From positions 7,006,001 to 7,070,000 of the forward strand of contig NZ_CP058552.1 in assembly GCF_013401555.1 (NCBI RefSeq): DNA of 64,000 nt, given 5' to 3'. How positions within the stretch are numbered: the first letter of the stretch is position 1; each line of letters begins with the position of its first letter. The notes under the pieces are model-generated. The model was not told the DNA's origin, did no database searches, and was given only the letters and a program-made list of their open reading frames with translations. Origin of the DNA: Paenibacillus sp. E222 (lineage in GTDB: Bacteria; Bacillota; Bacilli; Paenibacillales; Paenibacillaceae). Below are positions 17,454-25,694 of this stretch, piece by piece. The position numbers and the translations under genes are program-made.

Positions 17454-17472
17454 TTCTTAATCGTTCTTATGA

Positions 17473-17555
17473 TGCGGTCGAGAGGACTCGAACCTCCACG
17501 GGTATACACCCACTACCCCCTCAAGATAGCGTGTCTGCCATTCCACCACGACCGC
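17473..17555 (-). tRNA. tRNA-Leu (anticodon GAG), copy 1
   Basis: 83-nt class II cloverleaf on the minus strand: acceptor GCGGUCG/CGACCGC, D arm GGTGGAATGGCAGAC, anticodon stem CTATC/GGTAG with loop TTGAGGG (anticodon GAG), a variable arm, and T arm GGTTCGAGTCC. The 3' CCA is not encoded. A second, identical gene is at 31203-31285 in the same orientation. Confidence 0.95.
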
Positions 17556-17792
17556 ATGTCGTAAATAATCGGCAACAGAATTGATTATACCCGGTTCATG
17601 TTTAAAAGTAAAGCATTTTTATTAATATTATTTTAACTGCGCTTTTCCTCCCATAAATCGTATAATCTCGTCATTTTCTCCTACGAAGTGCATATGATTA
17701 AATTTGATCTCGTTTGTATATCCGATTAGGCTGATCACTCTACTTTCTTTATGACCACTCTTCATATTCTCTCAGTAGAACATAACTTATAA

Positions 17793-17809
17793 AGTTATAT
17801 AAAATAACA
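17793..17809 (+). promoter_or_regulatory. GlnR/TnrA-like box upstream of the orphan ureF promoter
   Basis: AGTTA-TATAAAA-TAACA matches the TGTNA-N7-TNACA consensus at 9 of 10 defined positions (first base differs). It ends 36 nt upstream of the -35 element. Most of the other sequence in 17556-17845 is AT-rich without other recognisable signals. Confidence 0.45.
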
Positions 17810-17845
17810 TTAAATAGATTTTATAGTTAAACAACCAAGAAACTA

Positions 17846-17883
17846 TTGACAAAAAGCGGATATTTATGTGAATATATATATCA
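17846..17883 (+). promoter_or_regulatory. Orphan ureF promoter with overlapping GlnR/TnrA-like box
   Basis: TTGACA at 17846-17851 is followed by TGTGA-ATATATA-TATCA (17867-17883), one mismatch from TGTNA-N7-TNACA, lying where the -10 element should be. The same arrangement (TTGACA then a box after about 14 nt) occurs ahead of ureA. Confidence 0.55.
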
Positions 17884-17930
17884 TATAATTCGGATTTACA
17901 AACATAAAACGAACCAAAAAGGAGTATAAA

Positions 17931-17947
17931 TGTTATTTAACATAACA
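17931..17947 (+). promoter_or_regulatory. Perfect GlnR/TnrA box downstream of the orphan ureF promoter
   Basis: TGTTA-TTTAACA-TAACA is a perfect TGTNA-N7-TNACA match inside a longer palindrome (AAATGTTA...TAACATTT). It lies in the transcribed leader, 28 nt before the GTG start, where a bound regulator would act as a roadblock. Confidence 0.65.
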
Positions 17948-17974
17948 TTTAACGAACGTAGGAGGCGAAAGATT

Positions 17975-18676
17975 GTGAACCGTGGGAATAAGCTGCTCGA
18001 TTACGTCAAACTGCTTGATTCCTCTATCCAGGTCGGAGGCTTCACCCATTCCTTCGGAATGGATGCCCATATCGCGGAAGGTACCATTCGTAGTGCTGAA
18101 GATCTCGAATCATTCATGCGCTGCCAATTGCATCCCAGCATCGTGCGTCTGGAAGGCATGGCGATTAAAGGCATATACACCGCCGCAGATCACAATGACG
18201 CGTGGCGTACAGCCCTCATCGACAAGCTCGTCCATGTCCAGCGCACCCCAGTCAATCTTAGAGAACATGCGACCACAATGGGCAAACGACTGATTAAGCT
18301 AGCTCGTGCACTCCACCCCTGGATTGATTTTAGCCACCTCGAACACACCCTGGCTAAGTATGAATCCGTCGGCTGCCTCTCCACTGTTCACGCCTGGATT
18401 AACCACCACCTCGAAATCCCTGTCGAGGAGGCGGTCCTTGGTTATCTGCATTCAGCCATGAGTGCCTGCATAACCGAAGCCTCCAAAGTAATTCCTCTTC
18501 ATACCGATACAATCCAGGACCTGCTGGTTCGCCTGGCCGCAGACCTGGAACATGAATGGCATACCGTCAGCGCCTCCGCTGCCGATGGACTGGTACAACC
18601 AACCTCAATGTCCATGAAAACGTTGTTCCCAAGCTTTCACATGCTTGGAGCAGGGCTTCACGCCTACCGAGCCTAA
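17975..18676 (+). CDS. Orphan UreF-like urease accessory protein
   Basis: 233 aa, about full length for UreF, the nickel-insertion protein that couples UreG GTPase to urease apoprotein. It is a clear paralog of the operon-encoded UreF (27425-28123): shared blocks include YVKLLDSS.Q.GGF.HSFGM.A near residue 10-35, LVHVQRTPVNLREHATTMGKR near 100, and KLARALHPWIDFS. The start is the GTG at 17975-17977 after AGGAGGCGAAAGATT; an ATG at 17930 with AAGGAG could add 15 residues. It forms its own transcription unit, about 5 kb from the rest of the urease genes, with three GlnR/TnrA-like boxes and its own terminator. Why a second UreF is kept is unknown. Confidence 0.85.
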   Translation: MNRGNKLLDYVKLLDSSIQVGGFTHSFGMDAHIAEGTIRSAEDLESFMRCQLHPSIVRLEGMAIKGIYTAADHNDAWRTALIDKLVHVQRTPVNLREHATTMGKRLIKLARALHPWIDFSHLEHTLAKYESVGCLSTVHAWINHHLEIPVEEAVLGYLHSAMSACITEASKVIPLHTDTIQDLLVRLAADLEHEWHTVSASAADGLVQPTSMSMKTLFPSFHMLGAGLHAYRA

Positions 18677-18723
18677 TCTACCCCCTCCCCTTCATACCCG
18701 CGTCCTCACGCAGTAAAATATAT

Positions 18724-18760
18724 AAAAAACACGCCGCAACCTCATTGCTGGCGTGTTTTC
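18724..18760 (+). terminator. Terminator of the orphan ureF gene
   Basis: AACACGCC (18728-18735) pairs with GGCGTGTT (18750-18757), followed by TTTTC and preceded by A6, so it may work in both directions. Confidence 0.75.
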
Positions 18761-18784
18761 TATGTCAATTATTTTGTCTATTTA

Positions 18785-18866
18785 ACGTATTTACGCCATT
18801 TTTCATATTAAAATACACTTATTTCCGTCTTTTTTAATTGTTAGATGACGCAAATACGTATATAAT
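18785..18866 (+). promoter_or_regulatory. Promoter and inverted repeat ahead of the XRE/PAS pair
   Basis: TTGTTA (18838-18843), 17-nt spacer, TATAAT (18861-18866). A 15-nt arm at 18785-18799 (ACGTATTTACGCCAT) is repeated in inverted form at 18845-18859 (ATGACGCAAATACGT, 13 of 15 pairs), and the right arm fills the promoter spacer. This looks like an operator for looping or autoregulation by the small HTH protein just downstream. Confidence 0.5.
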
Positions 18867-18948
18867 AAAACATACAGCTCGCATATCTATATACTTTACA
18901 CCAAGAATAACCAGCTGAACACTACATTCCAACGAGGGGTGAACCCTT

Positions 18949-19152
18949 TTGAACAAAAAGAAACCTGTGACTCCTTTCGGATGGGCCATCAAACGACGAC
19001 TAACCGAACTCCAGGTCGACCAAAAGACATTTTGCGAACAGTATGGCATTCCGCCATACCGTCTGTCCAATCTCATTCACGGCACGCGTAAAGCAACCCG
19101 GTTCAGGAACCAGGTCGCTGACATTTTGGAAATTCCAGATGATTTAAGATAA
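18949..19152 (+). CDS. Small XRE-type helix-turn-helix regulator
   Basis: 67 aa consisting almost entirely of one HTH_3/XRE DNA-binding domain: FGWAIKRRLTELQVDQKTF (helices 1-2), then EQYGIPPYRLSNLIHGTRKA (helix 3, recognition) and VADILEIPDDL (helix 5). The start is the TTG at 18949-18951 after GAGGGGTG. No sensor domain is present; the gene 27 nt downstream encodes a PAS protein, so the two may form a DNA-binding and a sensing subunit. It resembles phage and plasmid regulators in size, but no mobile genes accompany it. Confidence 0.8.
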   Translation: MNKKKPVTPFGWAIKRRLTELQVDQKTFCEQYGIPPYRLSNLIHGTRKATRFRNQVADILEIPDDLR

Positions 19153-19179
19153 GATTTCTGCCAAGGAGGAGCTCATTTC

Positions 19180-19833
19180 ATGAGATACTTAATATCCGAT
19201 CTGGAGAGATTATCGTTCCAGTCCATGCAGCACCAGCTTATCATCGTCGACCACAACTGGATTATTCGAAGCTGCAACACCGCTTGGCAACACGGACTCG
19301 GGCAACTTCTTCCCAACCCAAGCGTAGCAGGCCCCTCAAGAACAGCACCTGAACCACCTCATTACCTTCACCTTGTAGAGGGGTGGACATTCCGCGAGGA
19401 GAAAGCAAAGAATGCGAAAATTGTTCAGGAGTTAAAACGTATCACTGCACCTTTTAAAGACAGTTATACATACGACATCTCCGTTCGGACTATCAACAAC
19501 GAACAGCGGTGGTTCCGCCTGGAACTCACCCCATTGATTCAGGCCGACCCATCCCTGCTGTCTGATCTCGCATTGATTGCACACACGGATGTGACCGAAC
19601 AGAAACAGACAGAACGCCAATTGAAGAAGGCCCTGTCTGAAGTGCGTACTTTGCGCGGACTACTTCCCATCTGCGCTGTCTGCAAACAAATTAAGGATGA
19701 ACAGGACAGCTGGAACTCTGTTGAGAGTTATTTGGAGAAGCACACTCATGCCGAATTTACCCATGATATCTGCCCGGATTGCATACGAAGACTATATCCC
19801 AAATACTCCAACATTCTGGACAAACGTTCCTGA
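19180..19833 (+). CDS. PAS-domain protein with C-terminal Cys-rich (zinc-type) motif
   Basis: 217 aa, cytoplasmic. A PAS-like domain covers roughly residues 10-145 (LIIVDHNWIIRSCNTAWQHG at the start, then IAHTDVTEQKQTERQL at the PAC end). A short coiled coil follows (residues 140-160). The C-terminus has LLPICAVCKQIKDEQDSW, then FTHDICPDCIRRLYP, a CxxC...CxxC pair that recurs at the ends of many PAS and GAF signalling proteins and could bind a metal. No output domain such as kinase or GGDEF is present, so it may work through the adjacent HTH protein. Start at 19180 follows AAGGAGGAGC. The gene ends 25 nt from the convergent urtE with no obvious terminator between. Confidence 0.8.
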   Translation: MRYLISDLERLSFQSMQHQLIIVDHNWIIRSCNTAWQHGLGQLLPNPSVAGPSRTAPEPPHYLHLVEGWTFREEKAKNAKIVQELKRITAPFKDSYTYDISVRTINNEQRWFRLELTPLIQADPSLLSDLALIAHTDVTEQKQTERQLKKALSEVRTLRGLLPICAVCKQIKDEQDSWNSVESYLEKHTHAEFTHDICPDCIRRLYPKYSNILDKRS

Positions 19834-19858
19834 ACTCACCCTACACCAAGAACCCAAG

Positions 19859-20554
19859 CTACACAGACAGGTGGTGCTCAAACTGCGACATATCCAGCTC
19901 TCGCGGTGTTCCTTGCAGTGCAATTGCCCCTTTGTCCATTACATAGATATAATCTGCAGCACCGCGTACAAAATCAATGCTTTGTTCCACCAGCAAAATG
20001 GAGATTTCACCCTTTGCCTTAATTTGCAAAATGACCTGCCGGATATCCTCTACGATGGAAGGCTGGATGCCTTCTGTCGGCTCATCCAGAAGCAATAATC
20101 CGGGCCGGGAAGCCAGCGCGCGGGCAAATGCCAACTGCTGTTGCTGTCCGCCACTCAGATCACCACCCTGCCGTCCATACATCGTGGCAAGCACCGGAAA
20201 CATCGCCAGCACATCCTCCGGGAACGTCTTCCCCCCTGTGCCACTGGTCTCCAGACCCAGCAGAAGATTTTCCTTTACCGTAAGCTGCGGGAAGATCTCC
20301 CGCCCCTGCGGCACATATCCAATCCCCGACCTGGCCCGCTTGGCCGGATCGTGGGTGGATAATTCCTGACCTTTCCACTGAATACTTCCCTTGCGCGTTT
20401 TAAGAAGCCCCATCAACGTCTTCATCAAGGTGGTTTTTCCTACACCATTACGACCCATCAGGCACACCACCTGACCCGGCTCGACATCCAGACTCACACC
20501 GCGCAGCACATTGCTCTCCCCGTAGCCGGACTCAATTCGTTGCAGCGACAGCAT
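19859..20554 (-). CDS. urtE: Urea ABC transporter ATP-binding protein UrtE
   Basis: 231-aa ABC ATPase of the branched-chain amino acid/urea type (LivF-like). Walker A GRNGVGKTT near residue 35, signature LSGGQQQQLAFARAL near 133, Walker B LLLLDEPTEGI near 155, switch His/Gln region LLVEQS. It provides ATP hydrolysis for urea import with UrtD. Start: the second ATG (20552-20554) is 6 nt from AGGAGGG, while the first ATG abuts it. The start overlaps the end of urtD by 23 nt. Last gene of urtABCDE. Confidence 0.92.
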   Translation of the reverse strand: MLSLQRIESGYGESNVLRGVSLDVEPGQVVCLMGRNGVGKTTLMKTLMGLLKTRKGSIQWKGQELSTHDPAKRARSGIGYVPQGREIFPQLTVKENLLLGLETSGTGGKTFPEDVLAMFPVLATMYGRQGGDLSGGQQQQLAFARALASRPGLLLLDEPTEGIQPSIVEDIRQVILQIKAKGEISILLVEQSIDFVRGAADYIYVMDKGAIALQGTPRELDMSQFEHHLSV

Positions 20555-21341
20555 GTTCATCCCTCCTTTTGCCCAGATACACTTCAGCGACTCTCGGATC
20601 TTCCTGCACTTCCGCCATCGTACCTTCCTTCAGAAGTTTACCTTCATGCATCACCGTCACTTTTGCTGCATACTCGCGAACGAATTCCATATCATGCTCC
20701 ACTACCACAACAGACCTTTCTCGCGCAATCTCCTGCAGTAGTCGGCCCGTCTTATGTGTTTCTTCATCCGTCATCCCCGCTGCCGGCTCATCCAGCAGCA
20801 ATACACGGGGCTCCTGCAGCAGCAGCATGCCAATCTCAAGCCACTGCTTTTCCCCATGTGATAGCGCCCCTGCACGTGCATTCACACGGTCCTGCAGACC
20901 AATCTGGAGCGTAATCCGCTCCATGGCCGTACTTATTTTTGAATACCGCTGAATACCCAGAGCCTGTAAAGGAGAACGACGAGTCTCCGCAGCCAGCGTC
21001 AGGTTCTCCTGCACGGTCAGACCAGCAAAGATCGATGGAGCCTGGAACTTGCGCCCTACCCCTTTTCGAACAATCTGGTGCTCCTTCAGACGTGTCAGAT
21101 CCGCACCATCCGCCATCTTCACTGTACCGGACAAGGGCTTGGTTTTGCCGCAAATCACATCCAGCATCGTTGTTTTCCCCGCCCCATTGGGGCCGATCAG
21201 AAAATGCAGATCATGCTCATGCAGCTTCAGATTCATGCCTTTGACCGCAACAAAACCGCCAAATGCCACCGTAATTTCTTCAGCGACCAGGACTACCGGA
21301 ACGTCAGTAGACTTTTGGTTTTTCCTGACTGACTGGAACAT
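20532..21341 (-). CDS. urtD: Urea ABC transporter ATP-binding protein UrtD
   Basis: 269-aa ABC ATPase (LivG-like). Walker A IGPNGAGKTTMLD near residue 50, signature LSHGEKQWLEIGMLL near 158 (LSHGEKQ rather than LSGGQ is typical of UrtD), Walker B VLLLDEPAAGMTDEET near 180, and VVVVEHDMEFV near 215. The ATG at 21339-21341 has GAGAGG 7 nt upstream and overlaps urtC by 38 nt. Cytoplasmic partner of UrtE. Confidence 0.93.
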   Translation of the reverse strand: MFQSVRKNQKSTDVPVVLVAEEITVAFGGFVAVKGMNLKLHEHDLHFLIGPNGAGKTTMLDVICGKTKPLSGTVKMADGADLTRLKEHQIVRKGVGRKFQAPSIFAGLTVQENLTLAAETRRSPLQALGIQRYSKISTAMERITLQIGLQDRVNARAGALSHGEKQWLEIGMLLLQEPRVLLLDEPAAGMTDEETHKTGRLLQEIARERSVVVVEHDMEFVREYAAKVTVMHEGKLLKEGTMAEVQEDPRVAEVYLGKRRDEHAVAATN

Positions 21342-22398
21342 GCACAACCTCTCCTCTCCGTTTCAGCAAGCGCACCACATGACGGTATACACCAACAAGC
21401 CCACTCGGCATGAACAAGACCACTGTTACAAAGAGCCCACCAATGACAAACAACCAACCTTCCGGATAAGCTTCACTGATGCCCGTTTTGGCTGCATTCA
21501 GCACCACAGCCCCGATTACCGCACCAATCAGCGTTCCACGACCGCCCAAGGCAACCCATAACACCATTTCAATTGAAGGCACAATCCCCATCATGGAAGG
21601 CGAGATGATCCCTACCTGGAGCACAAATAACATACCAGCGATTCCCGCCAGCGCTCCGGAAAGGGCGAAGGCCAGTGTTTTAAAGCCAGCCGGGTCATAG
21701 CCAAGAAAGCGAACCCGATTCTCCCCATCCCGCGCAGCTTCAAGCACCTGACCAAACCTGCTGTTCACAACCCGGCGACAAAGCAGGTAGGCGAGCACCA
21801 GAATGGCAAGCGTTATATAGTAGAGAGCAATCGTTGTCCCTGCCGAATGAAGGGTAAAACCAAAGATTGCGTTATATCCGGTTATACCGTTAGTCCCTCC
21901 CGTCCATTCCTGTTTGCCTACAAATAACGTTACGGTAATGAGGACTAACGCTTGGGTCAGGATGGTAAAATATACACCGGTGATCCGGTTACGGAACGTG
22001 AACCATCCCAGGGCAAAGGCCAGCAATGCCGGAAGAGCGATGCCCAGCAATAGCGCCACCGGAAATGACCTGAACGGCTCCCAGAACCACGGCAGACCGC
22101 TAAGACCACTCCATCCCATAAAGTCAGGTAGTGTTGAACCACTCGCCTGCAGCTTCAGATACATCGCCATGGCGTACCCGCCAAGTCCAAAGAATACGCC
22201 ATGCCCCAGACTAAGCACCCCTCCATATCCCCAGATCAAGTCCAGACCAATCGCCAGAATGGCCAGGGCCAGGAATTTCGCTAACAGACTAAGCCGGAAT
22301 TCCGTGGAAATGAGTGGAGCCAGACACATCATAATCAGGACAACCGCCCAGATGATCTTCATTTTCAGACTACCCGTCTTGAGAAGTGCCGACATCAT
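21304..22398 (-). CDS. urtC: Urea ABC transporter permease UrtC
   Basis: 364-aa polytopic membrane protein (LivM-like) with about 9-10 hydrophobic helices, the permease motif region EAARDGENRVRFLGYDPAGFK (about residues 225-245) that contacts the ATPases, and LWVALGGRGTLIGAVIGA near the end. It forms the urea channel with UrtB. Starts at 22398 after GGGGGTT, 18 nt after urtB. Confidence 0.93.
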   Translation of the reverse strand: MMSALLKTGSLKMKIIWAVVLIMMCLAPLISTEFRLSLLAKFLALAILAIGLDLIWGYGGVLSLGHGVFFGLGGYAMAMYLKLQASGSTLPDFMGWSGLSGLPWFWEPFRSFPVALLLGIALPALLAFALGWFTFRNRITGVYFTILTQALVLITVTLFVGKQEWTGGTNGITGYNAIFGFTLHSAGTTIALYYITLAILVLAYLLCRRVVNSRFGQVLEAARDGENRVRFLGYDPAGFKTLAFALSGALAGIAGMLFVLQVGIISPSMMGIVPSIEMVLWVALGGRGTLIGAVIGAVVLNAAKTGISEAYPEGWLFVIGGLFVTVVLFMPSGLVGVYRHVVRLLKRRGEVVHVPVSQEKPKVY

Positions 22399-22416
22399 AT
22401 AACCCCCTTCTTCGCA

Positions 22417-23322
22417 TTAATCCAGACTCCGGGTCCGTATAGCAACGAGCCCGCGCGGCTTCCATTGCAGAAAAGCTACAATACAGACAAATACGAGCAC
22501 CTTACCGATCGAGGCCGAGGTATACGTTTCGAATAATGTATTGAACATGCCAATTCCAAGCGCACCACACACAGTCCCCACCAGTTTCCCCACACCACCC
22601 AGCACAACCACCATGAACGCATCCACGATATAATACGTGCCCAGCGAGGGACCAATCGGGCCAATCAGTGTCAACGCACATCCGGCGATGCCGGCAATGC
22701 CCGAACCGATGGCAAAGGTCATGCCATCCACTCGTCTGGTGGAAATCCCGAGACAGCCCGCCATGCTTCGATTCTGCATCACGGCCCTCATCCGTCTCCC
22801 GGAAGAAGTCCGATAGATGTACAAATACATACATAGCAGCACAACCGCGACCAGCGCGATAATGAAAAGACGTTTATACGGAAACACAATGCCGTCCGCG
22901 ATGGTCAGACCTCCGTTAAGCCAAGCCGGACTGGACACCCCTACATTGGGCGCCCCAAATATCGTTCGGGCCAATTGTTGCAGCATCATGCCTACGCCCC
23001 ATGTAGCAAGCAGACTGTCGAGCGGTCTCCCATACAGATGCCTGATCAGCACCACTTCCAGCAGCCAGCCTATAAGAGCGGCCACACCAAAGGCGATAGG
23101 CAGAGCCACAATAAAATAGACATCGAACCACGCTTGCGGAGCATACGAAATGAACAAGTTTTGCGTCACATACGTAGCGTAAGCGCCGATCATGATCAAT
23201 TCACCATGCGCCATGTTAATGACATTCATCAATCCAAATGTAACCGCGAGTCCCAACGCAATCAGCAGCAGGATGGAACTGATGCTTAACCCATTGAACA
23301 TTTGCAGGACAAACATATCCAT
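22417..23322 (-). CDS. urtB: Urea ABC transporter permease UrtB
   Basis: 301-aa polytopic membrane protein (LivH-like). Family landmarks: [25 protein letters not shown] near residues 25-50, [19 protein letters not shown] (ATPase-contact loop) near 180-200, and [21 protein letters not shown] near 245-265. Start: the ATG at 23320-23322 has GAGGAGGGAAAGGCG just upstream; the longer frame to 23376 does not. The 150-nt gap to urtA contains a small hairpin. Confidence 0.93.
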   Translation of the reverse strand: MDMFVLQMFNGLSISSILLLIALGLAVTFGLMNVINMAHGELIMIGAYATYVTQNLFISYAPQAWFDVYFIVALPIAFGVAALIGWLLEVVLIRHLYGRPLDSLLATWGVGMMLQQLARTIFGAPNVGVSSPAWLNGGLTIADGIVFPYKRLFIIALVAVVLLCMYLYIYRTSSGRRMRAVMQNRSMAGCLGISTRRVDGMTFAIGSGIAGIAGCALTLIGPIGPSLGTYYIVDAFMVVVLGGVGKLVGTVCGALGIGMFNTLFETYTSASIGKVLVFVCIVAFLQWKPRGLVAIRTRSLD

Positions 23323-23413
23323 CGCCTTTCCCTCCTCATGCTGTGAACATCTGAATAATTTTATACAAGACATCATTTACGTTTCGCATCAACGCTTTAC
23401 CGTAATGTTGTAA

Positions 23414-23435
23414 GAGGGTGTGTTGTCGCACCCTC
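23414..23435 (-). repeat. Hairpin between urtA and urtB
   Basis: GAGGGTG (23414-23420) pairs with CACCCTC (23429-23435) in the 150-nt urtA-urtB gap, without a T-run. It may stabilise or partially terminate the urtA message, which would let the binding protein be made in excess, a common design for ABC importers. Confidence 0.5.
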
Positions 23436-23472
23436 GTCTGTTATTCAACAGTTGTGACGTGAGATGCCCATG

Positions 23473-24723
23473 CTATTTGGTACTAAGGGAAGCGCCCCAC
23501 TCGTACGTTTTCAGATACGGATCAGGTTTGACGGGTGCGCCGGAGTTCCACAATTCCTTGAACTGTCCATCTTCCTGCACTTCACCAATTCGCACCGTTT
23601 TGTAGATATGCTGATTCTCTCCATCCACCGTCACTTTCCCTTCCGGCGCATCGAATTCCAGACCTTTAGCGGCCTCCTTTACCTTTTCAACATCGGTCGA
23701 TCCGGCTTTTTCAACGGCTGCTTTCCACAGATAAACGGCTACATATCCCGCTTCAATCGGATCGGCCGTCACCCGGTCAGCTCCATATTTTTCTTTATAT
23801 TTCTCTACAAATGTTTTATTTTCAGGTGTATCTGTCGTTTGATAATAGTTCCAGGAAGCCAAATGTCCTTTCAGTACATCCGCCCCAATCCCCCGAATTT
23901 CTTCCTCCGCCACACTCACTGACAGAGTCGTCAACTGTTCGGAAGAGATCCCGGCATCCTTTAATTGTTTGAAAAAGGCGACATTGCTGTCTCCATTCAG
24001 CGTGTTGTATACAATATCCGGCTTGGCAGCCTTGATTTTGCTGATAATCGTACTGTAATCCGTGTGCCCCAGCGGTGTATATTCTTCCCCCACCACTTCG
24101 CCACCCTCAGCTGCAAGCTGAGCTTTAATGACCTGATTGGCGGTTTTCGGGAAAACATAATCCGAGCCCAGCAGGTAGAACTTCTTGCCCCTGTTCTCCA
24201 GCAACCAGGTTACGGACGGTACGATCTGCTGATTTGTCGTGGCTCCTGTATAAAAAATGTTGGGTGATGATTCCAACCCTTCGTATTGCACCGGGTAAAA
24301 CAACAGACCCTTGTTCTGCTCAAATACCGGAAGCATCGCCTTCCTACTCGCAGAGGTCCATCCGCCGAATACAGCGGCCACTTTATCCTGCTGCAGCAAT
24401 TTCCCTGCTTTCTCTGCAAATGTAGGCCAGTCGGAAGCGCCGTCCTCAACCACAGGCTCAATCTGTTTACCCAGCACCCCGCCTGCTGCATTGATCTCTT
24501 CAATGGCAAGCATCTCCGCATCCTTAACCGAGACTTCACTGATTGCCATCGTTCCACTTAGGGAGTGAAGAACACCTACTTTAATGGTGTCTCCGGATGA
24601 AGCTGGCTCTACCGTCCCACCGGAACCCGTCGCCTCAGGCGGCGTACCACCCTCCACACATCCTGTCAACGCAATGACTGCACCAAGCAAAACACTCCAT
24701 AACTTGACCGACCTCTTCTTCAA
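23473..24723 (-). CDS. urtA: Urea ABC transporter substrate-binding lipoprotein UrtA
   Basis: 416 aa. Signal peptide with KKR start and lipobox ALTGC (Cys22), then a Gly/Ser/Pro linker, then the type I periplasmic-binding fold of the LivJ/AmiC superfamily: [17 protein letters not shown] (strand 1), [19 protein letters not shown] and [21 protein letters not shown], all close to the UrtA consensus. Captures urea at the cell surface and delivers it to UrtBC. The start is a TTG (24721-24723) with GGGAG 9 nt upstream, a little far. It is transcribed divergently from ureABC, under a GlnR/TnrA box. Confidence 0.93.
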   Translation of the reverse strand: MKKRSVKLWSVLLGAVIALTGCVEGGTPPEATGSGGTVEPASSGDTIKVGVLHSLSGTMAISEVSVKDAEMLAIEEINAAGGVLGKQIEPVVEDGASDWPTFAEKAGKLLQQDKVAAVFGGWTSASRKAMLPVFEQNKGLLFYPVQYEGLESSPNIFYTGATTNQQIVPSVTWLLENRGKKFYLLGSDYVFPKTANQVIKAQLAAEGGEVVGEEYTPLGHTDYSTIISKIKAAKPDIVYNTLNGDSNVAFFKQLKDAGISSEQLTTLSVSVAEEEIRGIGADVLKGHLASWNYYQTTDTPENKTFVEKYKEKYGADRVTADPIEAGYVAVYLWKAAVEKAGSTDVEKVKEAAKGLEFDAPEGKVTVDGENQHIYKTVRIGEVQEDGQFKELWNSGAPVKPDPYLKTYEWGASLSTK

Positions 24724-24754
24724 TAGCCTACACTCCCTTTTTTTAGTCTATTGA

Positions 24755-24788
24755 CGAACATTAAGGACATATATGCCCGAAATGTTCG
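24755..24788. repeat. 34-nt interrupted palindrome in the urtA leader
   Basis: CGAACATT and AATGTTCG arms (8 bp exact) flank GG-A-CATATATG-CC; 14 of 17 pairs match overall. It lies just downstream of the urtA -10 element, so it is either an operator or forms a stem at the 5' end of the message. Confidence 0.5.
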
Positions 24789-24797
24789 TTGATCCAA

Positions 24798-24837
24798 ATT
24801 ATGGAGTCTTACACTCACGGTGTCAATAATGCTTACA
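24798..24837 (-). promoter_or_regulatory. urtA promoter with perfect GlnR/TnrA box
   Basis: Minus strand TTGACA (24821-24826), 17-nt spacer, CATAAT (24798-24803). The 17-nt box TGTCA-ATAATGC-TTACA (24821-24837, plus-strand reading) is a perfect TGTNA-N7-TNACA match and overlaps the -35 element. Confidence 0.7.
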
Positions 24838-24894
24838 CAATTTTATTTTATGCATACTCGTTTCATGCATGCTGCTAATATAATTGGAACCATA

Positions 24895-24931
24895 TTGACA
24901 AAGGGTTCACCCTGTGTGAGTATATTTAACA
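24895..24931 (+). promoter_or_regulatory. ureA promoter with perfect GlnR/TnrA box
   Basis: TTGACA (24895-24900) and the box TGTGA-GTATATT-TAACA (24915-24931), a perfect TGTNA-N7-TNACA match that would cover the -10 region. Between them is AGGG-TTCA-CCCT, a small inverted repeat (24902-24913). Position over the -10 suggests repression when bound. Confidence 0.7.
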
Positions 24932-24983
24932 TATAACATGATCCATGACGACATAGACTATCTAAGGGAAAGGTCGGATTACC

Positions 24984-25286
24984 TTGCACTGGACTGAGCA
25001 GGAAAAAGAAAAACTCCTGATTACCGTGGCTGCTAACCTCGCCCGCGAACGCAGAGGACGCGGACTTAAGCTGAATGTTCCCGAAGCTATCGCCTTGTTA
25101 ACCTCCGAGCTCATGGAACGCGCACGCGATGGCATGAGTGTTGCAGAGTTGATGCGATACGGCGGCACGATCCTGACACGCGAAGACTGCATGGAAGGTG
25201 TACCCGATATGATTCCTGAGGTACAGGTGGAAGCCACTTTTCCTGACGGAACAAAACTGGTCACTGTCCATGAACCTATACGCTGA
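24984..25286 (+). CDS. ureA: Urease gamma subunit
   Basis: 100 aa, standard length. Family blocks [45 protein letters not shown] and [27 protein letters not shown] are clear. Structural subunit of the nickel enzyme that hydrolyses urea to ammonia and carbamate. The start is TTG at 24984-24986 with AAAGG about 9 nt upstream, so initiation may be modest. First gene of ureABCFGD. Confidence 0.97.
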   Translation: MHWTEQEKEKLLITVAANLARERRGRGLKLNVPEAIALLTSELMERARDGMSVAELMRYGGTILTREDCMEGVPDMIPEVQVEATFPDGTKLVTVHEPIR

Positions 25287-25304
25287 GAAAGGCAGGAGAA
25301 CTCC

Positions 25305-25694
25305 ATGATCCCTGGTGAATATCGCTTAAAACAGGATGATGAGATCGTCTGTCATCCCGATCGCTCAACCGTACGTCTGATTGTACTGAACCGTGGCGAC
25401 CGCCCGGTTCAGGTCGGTTCTCACGTTCACTTCTATGAAGTCAATGCTGCGCTGGACTTTGATCGCCCTTCTGCTTTTGGGCACCGCCTGCATATTCCGG
25501 CAGGCACCGCTGTTCGTTTTGAACCTGGTGAAGAAAAACCGGTCGAACTGACCACATTTGGCGGCAAACGTCAGATTTATGGATTTAACGGATTAACTGA
25601 AGGTTCAGCAGATCAGCCACCTGATCCACAGAAACTGGATACATTTCTGAAGGCTTTTGCACCCCCTGTGCAGGACGGAGGGGAACCTCTATGA
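25305..25694 (+). CDS. ureB: Urease beta subunit
   Basis: 129 aa. Family blocks [44 protein letters not shown] and [16 protein letters not shown] are present. A C-terminal tail of about 20 residues, rich in Pro and Asp, extends beyond the core. AGGAGAACTCC precedes the ATG. It overlaps ureC by four bases (ATGA), as is usual for coupled urease genes. Confidence 0.97.
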   Translation: MIPGEYRLKQDDEIVCHPDRSTVRLIVLNRGDRPVQVGSHVHFYEVNAALDFDRPSAFGHRLHIPAGTAVRFEPGEEKPVELTTFGGKRQIYGFNGLTEGSADQPPDPQKLDTFLKAFAPPVQDGGEPL

